DNA from: CAVQWT01 sp963717705
GTDB taxonomy: Bacteria > Pseudomonadota > Gammaproteobacteria > Burkholderiales > Casimicrobiaceae
DNA length: 64,000 bases
Direction of reading: 5' to 3'
Assembly (NCBI GenBank): GCA_963717705.1
Contig: CAVQWT010000003.1
Location: 186,001-250,000, forward strand
Both the position numbers and the translations under genes were made by a program. Within the stretch, counting starts at the first letter, position 1. Each line of letters begins with the position of its first letter. Below the pieces are notes generated by a model. That model searched no databases and had not been told where the DNA came from. It was given only the letters and a program-made list of their open reading frames with translations. This document shows, piece after piece, positions 59,483 through 64,000 of this stretch.

Positions 59483-60427
59483 ATGGCCCCCGACCAAGCA
59501 CCGCCGATCCCCGCCGGCGCCGCGCCCGGCGCCGGAGGCATCGACCTGCACGCGCTGTGCGCCGACGCCGGCGTGTTCGAGTTGCTCGACGGCCTCGACC
59601 ACGACCTGATCGGACTCGCGCCGGTCAAGACGCGGATCCGCGAGATCGCCGCGCTGCTCGCGGTCGACCGCGCGCGCGCCACGCTCGGGCTCGACGCGCA
59701 GCCGCCGTCGCTGCACATGTGCTTCACCGGCAATCCCGGCACCGGCAAGACGACCGTCGCGCTGCGGATGGCGGCGATCCTGCACAAGCTCGGCTACATC
59801 CGCAAGGGCCATCTCGTCGCCGTGACGCGCGACGACCTCGTCGGCCAGTACATCGGCCACACCGCGCCCAAGACCCGCGAGGTGCTGAAGCGCGCGATGG
59901 GCGGCGTGCTGTTCATCGACGAGGCGTACTACCTGTTCCGGCCCGAGAACGAGCGCGACTACGGCCAGGAGGCGATCGAGATCCTGATGCAGGTGATGGA
60001 GAACCAGCGCGACGACCTCGTCGTGATCCTCGCCGGCTACAAGGACCGGATGGACACGTTCTTCGCCAGCAACCCCGGCATGTCGTCGCGGATCGCCCAC
60101 CACATCGACTTTCCCGACTACAGCGCCGACGAGCTGCTCGCGATCGCCAACCTGATGGTCGCAGGCATGCACTACACGCTGGACCCCGACGCGGTGGCGG
60201 CGATGCGCGACTACATCGTCCGCCGCATGGCGCGCCCGAACTTCGCCAACGCCCGCTCGATCCGCAACGCGCTCGATCGCGCGCGGCTGCGCCAGGCGAG
60301 CCGCCTGTTCGCCGGCGCGAAGGCGACGGTGACCCGCGACGCGCTGCAGACGATCACCGCCGGCGACATCCGCGCAAGCCGGCTGTTCAGCGAACCGACG
60401 ACGACCGGCGCCGGCGGGCCGGCCTGA
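59483..60427 (+). CDS. cbbX: CbbX, red-type RuBisCO activase
   Basis: A 314-residue AAA+ ATPase. Walker A is CFTGNPGTGKTTVALRMA and Walker B GVLFIDEAYYLFRPENERDYGQEAIEILMQ. The pore-loop segment YIGHTAPKT and sensor DDLVVILAGYKDRMD are visible. It remodels inhibited red-type RuBisCO by pulling the CbbL C-terminus. It follows cbbS by 29 bases, confirming the red-type assignment. The first ~20 residues are a Pro/Ala-rich tail. Confidence 0.95.
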   Translation: MAPDQAPPIPAGAAPGAGGIDLHALCADAGVFELLDGLDHDLIGLAPVKTRIREIAALLAVDRARATLGLDAQPPSLHMCFTGNPGTGKTTVALRMAAILHKLGYIRKGHLVAVTRDDLVGQYIGHTAPKTREVLKRAMGGVLFIDEAYYLFRPENERDYGQEAIEILMQVMENQRDDLVVILAGYKDRMDTFFASNPGMSSRIAHHIDFPDYSADELLAIANLMVAGMHYTLDPDAVAAMRDYIVRRMARPNFANARSIRNALDRARLRQASRLFAGAKATVTRDALQTITAGDIRASRLFSEPTTTGAGGPA

Positions 60428-60508
60428 CCCCGACCAGCCCACACCGGATACGACCGGGCACACCCCAGCGTCACCGAACGCAACCAGGCGCCCGACAGGA
60501 GCACGACG

Positions 60509-61585
60509 ATGCCTTACCGCAGAACCACGTTCAGCAAGTTCATCATCGAGGAGCAGCGGCGGATGGCCGATCCGGACCCGCAGCTGACGGCGCTGCTCAA
60601 CGACGTGCAGACGGCGTGCAAGTACATCGCGTCGGCGGTCTCCCGCGGCGCGCTGCTGGCAGCGCCCAGGACCGAGGTCGCCACCAACGTCCAGGGCGAG
60701 CAGCAGAAGCCGCTCGACGTCATCGCCAACGACATCGTGCTGCGCAGCTGCGAATGGGGCGGCCAGCTCTGCGGCATGGCGTCGGAGGAGATGGAGGCGC
60801 CGTACGCGATTCCGGAGCAGCATCCGCGCGGTCGCTACCTGCTGGTGTTCGATCCGCTCGACGGCTCGTCGAACCTCGACGTCGACGTGACGGTCGGCAC
60901 GATCTTCTCGGTGCTCGCCGCGCCGGAGGGCGTCACCGAGCCGGCGGTGCAGGACTTCCTGCAGCCCGGCACGCGGCAGATCTGCGCCGGCTACGCGCTG
61001 TACGGCCCGTCGGTGATGCTGGTGGTGACGATGGGCCGGGGCGTCCACGGCTTCACGCTGGACCCGGAGATCGGCGCGTTCACGCTGACGCACCCGGACA
61101 TGCGCATCCCCGAGGACACCCGCGAGTTCGCGATCAACACGTCGAACGCGCGCTTCTGGGAGCCGCCGGTGCAGCGCTACGTCGACGAGTGCGTCAAGGG
61201 CAGGAACGGCCCGCGCGCCGCCGACTTCAACATGCGGTGGATCGCGTCGATGGTGGCGGAGGTGCACCGCATCCTCGTGCGCGGCGGCCTGTTCATGTAC
61301 CCGAAGGACACCAAGGACCCCGGCAAGCCCGGCCGCCTGCGGCTGCTGTACGAGGCCAATCCGATGGCGATGCTGGTCGAGCAGGCGGGCGGCCTCGCCA
61401 GCACCGGCCGCGCGCGGCTGCTCGACGTCGTGCCGCAGGACCTGCACCAGCGGGTGCCGGTCATCCTGGGCTCGCGCAACGAGGTCGAGCGCATCGAGCG
61501 CTATCACCGCGCCCACGACGCCGGTGAAGACCAGGAGTTCGAGTCGCCGCTGTTCCACGTCCGGTCGCTGTTCCGCGCGGCCTAG
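60509..61585 (+). CDS. cbbF: Class I fructose-1,6-bisphosphatase
   Basis: A 358-residue Mg2+-dependent phosphatase of the Calvin cycle. Metal-binding motifs: VFDPLDGSSNLDVDVTVGTIFSV, an upstream MASEEMEAPYAI, and the substrate loop RWIASMVAEVHRIL; it ends with YEANPMAMLVEQAGG. It removes phosphate from fructose-1,6-bisphosphate (and possibly sedoheptulose-1,7-bisphosphate). An 81-base gap precedes it, and cbbP follows after 9 bases. Confidence 0.95.
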   Translation: MPYRRTTFSKFIIEEQRRMADPDPQLTALLNDVQTACKYIASAVSRGALLAAPRTEVATNVQGEQQKPLDVIANDIVLRSCEWGGQLCGMASEEMEAPYAIPEQHPRGRYLLVFDPLDGSSNLDVDVTVGTIFSVLAAPEGVTEPAVQDFLQPGTRQICAGYALYGPSVMLVVTMGRGVHGFTLDPEIGAFTLTHPDMRIPEDTREFAINTSNARFWEPPVQRYVDECVKGRNGPRAADFNMRWIASMVAEVHRILVRGGLFMYPKDTKDPGKPGRLRLLYEANPMAMLVEQAGGLASTGRARLLDVVPQDLHQRVPVILGSRNEVERIERYHRAHDAGEDQEFESPLFHVRSLFRAA

Positions 61586-61594
61586 GAGATCCAC

Positions 61595-62470
61595 ATGTCG
61601 ACCAGGCATCCGGTCATCGCCATCACCGGCTCGTCGGGGGCGGGAACCACGACCGTCACCCGCACCTTCCAGCACATCTTCCGCCGCGAAGGCCTGAACG
61701 CGGCCATCGTCGAGGGCGATTCGTTCCACCGCTACGACCGCAAGGAGATGAAGGCGAAGATGGCCGAGGCCGCCGCCGCGGGCAACGCCAACTTCAGCCA
61801 TTTCGGGCCCGAGGCGAACCGGCTCGAGGACCTCGAGGCGCTGTTCCGCGCGTACGGCGAGACGGGCACCGGCAAGGTGCGCAAGTACCTGCACGACGAG
61901 CAGGAGGCCGCGCCCTACGCCCAGGACCCCGGCACGTTCACCCCATGGGCAGACGTTCCCGCCGGCACCGACCTGCTGTTCTACGAGGGGCTCCACGGCG
62001 CCGCGGTCACCGACCGCGTCAACATCGCTACGCTGGCCGACCTGCTGATCGGCGTCGTGCCAATCCTCAACCTCGAGTGGATACAGAAGCTCCACCGCGA
62101 CCAGAACCTGCGCGGCTACTCGCAGGACGCGGTCGTCGACACCATCCTGCGGCGGATGCCGGACTACGTGAACTACATCTGCCCGCAATTCTCGCAGACC
62201 CACATCAACTTCCAGCGCGTGCCGATGGTCGACACGTCGAACCCCTTCATCGCCAAGGACATCCCGACCCTCGACGAGAGCATGGTCGTGATCCGCTTCG
62301 CCAAGCCGAAGGGCATCGACTTCCAGTACCTGCTCTCGATGCTGCACGACTCGTACATGTCGCGGCCGAACATCATCGTCGTGCCCGGCGGCAAGATGAG
62401 CCTCGCGATGCAGCTGATCCTCACGCCGATGATCCTCCAGCTGATGGACCGCAAGCGCCGTGCCGGCTGA
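61595..62470 (+). CDS. cbbP: Phosphoribulokinase
   Basis: A 291-residue bacterial-type phosphoribulokinase. P-loop ITGSSGAGTTTVTRTFQHIF, substrate region VEGDSFHRYDRKEMKAKMAEA, Walker B-like LLFYEGLHGAAV and the FSQTHINFQRVPMVDTSNPF segment. It makes ribulose-1,5-bisphosphate for RuBisCO. It sits between cbbF and cbbT in the cbb operon; an AGGAGA site precedes the start. Confidence 0.96.
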   Translation: MSTRHPVIAITGSSGAGTTTVTRTFQHIFRREGLNAAIVEGDSFHRYDRKEMKAKMAEAAAAGNANFSHFGPEANRLEDLEALFRAYGETGTGKVRKYLHDEQEAAPYAQDPGTFTPWADVPAGTDLLFYEGLHGAAVTDRVNIATLADLLIGVVPILNLEWIQKLHRDQNLRGYSQDAVVDTILRRMPDYVNYICPQFSQTHINFQRVPMVDTSNPFIAKDIPTLDESMVVIRFAKPKGIDFQYLLSMLHDSYMSRPNIIVVPGGKMSLAMQLILTPMILQLMDRKRRAG

Positions 62471-62492
62471 AGACCCCCAGGAGACCGCCACC

Positions 62493-64000
62493 ATGGACAT
62501 GAAAGTCGAGACCAGCGTGCTGGCCAACGCACTGCGCGCGCTGGCGATGGACGCGGTGCAGGCCGCGAATTCCGGCCATCCGGGCATGCCGATGGGCATG
62601 GCCGAGATCGCCGTCGCGCTGTGGACGCGGCACCTCGCGCACAACCCCGCGAACCCGCACTGGCCGGACCGCGACCGCTTCGTGCTGTCGAACGGGCACG
62701 GCTCGATGCTGCAGTACGCGCTGCTGCACCTGTCGGGCTACGACCTGCCGATGGACGAGTTGAAGCGGTTCCGCCAGCTGCATTCGAGGACGCCGGGGCA
62801 CCCGGAGTACGGCGCGACGCCGGGCATCGAGACGACGACGGGGCCGTTGGGGCAGGGCCTCGCCAACGCCGTCGGCATGGCGCTGGCCGAGCGGCTGCTG
62901 GCGGCGGAATTCAACCGGCCCTTCCACCGCATCGTCGACCACCGGACGTACGTGTTCGTCGGCGACGGCTGCCTGATGGAAGGCATCTCGCACGAGGCGG
63001 CGGCGCTCGCCGGGACGCTGGCGCTCGACAAGCTGGTCGTCCTCTACGACGACAACGGCATCTCGATCGACGGCGAGGTCGAGGGCTGGTTCACCGACGA
63101 CACGCCGAAGCGGTTCGAGGCCTACGGCTGGCGCGTGATCCGCGACGTCGACGGCCACGACGTCGAGGCCGTGGACGCGGCGCTTGCCGACGCGAGCAAG
63201 GGCGCCGGCAAGCCGACCTTGATCTGCTGCAGGACGATCATCGGCAAGGGCTCGCCGAACAAGCAAGGCACCGAAGGCGTCCACGGTGCCGCGCTTGGCG
63301 CGGCCGAGGTCGCGGCGACGCGCGAGGCGATCGGCTGGCGCCATCCCCCGTTCGAGGTTCCCGCCGACGTCTACGCAGGGTGGGACGCGCGGGCACGCGG
63401 CGCGCAGCGCGAGGCCGAGTGGAACGCGACGTTCGCCGCCTACGAGAAGGACTACCCGGCCGAGGCGGCCGAGTTCCGCCGGCGGATCGCGGGACGGCTG
63501 CCGGAGGGATTCCACGCCGCCGCGGCGGCGCTGGTCGAGCAGCACAACGCGAAGCCGCAGGCGGTGGCCACGCGCAAGGCCTCGCAGACGCTGCTGGAGT
63601 CGCTGGTCACGGCGGTGCCCGAGCTCCTCGGCGGCTCGGCCGACCTCACCGGGTCCAACCTCACGCAGGTCAAGGGCATGTCCGCGGTCGGCCCGGCGGG
63701 AAGCGGCCGTTACGTCCACTACGGCGTGCGCGAGTTCGGCATGGCGGCGCTGATGAACGGCATCGCGCTGCACGGCGGCTTCATTCCCTACGGCGGCACG
63801 TTCCTGGTGTTCTCCGACTACGCGCGCAACGCGCTGCGAATGGCTGCGCTGATGCGGATCCGCTCGATCCTGGTGCTCACGCACGACTCGATCGGCCTGG
63901 GCGAGGACGGCCCGACGCACCAGCCGGTCGAGCACGCGGCGAGCCTGCGCCTCATCCCCAACCTCGACGTCTGGCGCCCGTGCGATGCGGTCGAGACGGC
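62493..64000 (+). CDS. cbbT: Transketolase (partial, runs off the window)
   Basis: The first 502 codons of a transketolase. It starts VETSVLANALRALAMDAVQAANSGHPGMPMG. The thiamine-diphosphate motif is VFVGDGCLMEGISHEAAALAGTLALDKLVVLYDDNGISIDG and the pyrimidine domain begins RKASQTLLESLVTAVPELLGGSADLTGSN. It shuffles two-carbon units to regenerate ribulose-5-phosphate. It follows cbbP by 22 bases with an AGGAGA site; the 3' end lies beyond 64000. Confidence 0.95.
   Translation, partial: MDMKVETSVLANALRALAMDAVQAANSGHPGMPMGMAEIAVALWTRHLAHNPANPHWPDRDRFVLSNGHGSMLQYALLHLSGYDLPMDELKRFRQLHSRTPGHPEYGATPGIETTTGPLGQGLANAVGMALAERLLAAEFNRPFHRIVDHRTYVFVGDGCLMEGISHEAAALAGTLALDKLVVLYDDNGISIDGEVEGWFTDDTPKRFEAYGWRVIRDVDGHDVEAVDAALADASKGAGKPTLICCRTIIGKGSPNKQGTEGVHGAALGAAEVAATREAIGWRHPPFEVPADVYAGWDARARGAQREAEWNATFAAYEKDYPAEAAEFRRRIAGRLPEGFHAAAAALVEQHNAKPQAVATRKASQTLLESLVTAVPELLGGSADLTGSNLTQVKGMSAVGPAGSGRYVHYGVREFGMAALMNGIALHGGFIPYGGTFLVFSDYARNALRMAALMRIRSILVLTHDSIGLGEDGPTHQPVEHAASLRLIPNLDVWRPCDAVET

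Overview
The window is very GC-rich, densely coded DNA that looks like a chemolithoautotrophic, sulfur-oxidizing betaproteobacterium. It carries a complete reverse dissimilatory sulfite reductase (rDsr) locus of the oxidizing type (dsrA,B,E,F,H,C,M,K,L,J,O,P,N,R plus the siroheme gene cobA), a cytoplasmic sulfite dehydrogenase (soeABC), a sulfide:quinone oxidoreductase, a tusA/dsrE2 sulfur-carrier pair and a red-type (form IC) RuBisCO Calvin-cycle operon with its activase cbbX. The dipeptide ABC transporter and a Burkholderiales-like GC hairpin repeat fit a betaproteobacterial host. The species cannot be named from this sequence.

Layout. 1-8 kb: an AraC regulator, a DUF1499 protein and a complete dppBCDFA peptide ABC transporter ending in a strong terminator. 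8-15 kb: housekeeping and miscellaneous genes (acyl-CoA dehydrogenase/thiM pair, lipoprotein, hydrolase, Sel1-repeat lytic transglycosylase, truncated purU-like remnant, tRNA-Lys(CTT), DUF4239 protein). 15-18 kb: an AhpD-Rieske fusion and an SQR-like flavoprotein fused to CBS domains. 18-25 kb (minus strand): soeA-soeB-soeC-tauE-membrane protein-uspA. 25-27 kb (plus strand): a soluble NarX-like kinase and NarL-like regulator, divergent from soeA. 27-41 kb (minus strand): a 16-gene dsr operon from dsrA down to cobA. 41-51 kb (plus strand): divergent from dsrA, a run of 13 closely packed genes starting with sqr and including a Cas6-like RNA endonuclease homologue, a cysteine-less DsrC paralogue, a tandem TusA, a TauD-like dioxygenase, a ferredoxin-reductase fusion, an S24-like protein and several unrecognised proteins. 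51-57 kb: a double cupin, a thioredoxin-like protein, a hydrolase, then fadL/dsrE2/tusA and cbbR on the minus strand. 57.5-64 kb: cbbL-cbbS-cbbX-cbbF-cbbP-cbbT; cbbT runs off the window.

How it fits together. Sulfide is oxidized by SQR. Sulfane sulfur is passed along TusA/DsrE2/DsrEFH carriers to DsrC. The DsrMKJOP complex, DsrL and DsrAB convert it to sulfite in the cytoplasm, SoeABC oxidizes sulfite to sulfate, and the electrons support CO2 fixation through the CbbR-controlled cbb operon. CobA, DsrN and DsrR serve cofactor supply.

The most notable new observations are four. (1) A 19-bp motif, AATACTCC-N3-TGGGTGAT, is shared between the soeA/two-component and dsrA/sqr divergent promoter regions. 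(2) A relay of three 11-codon mini-ORFs, each overlapping the next by ATGA, links soeA to soeB on a 32-bp tandem repeat. (3) A Cas6/Cmx6-like gene with no CRISPR array sits among sulfur-trafficking genes. (4) Two DsrC paralogues lack both redox cysteines.
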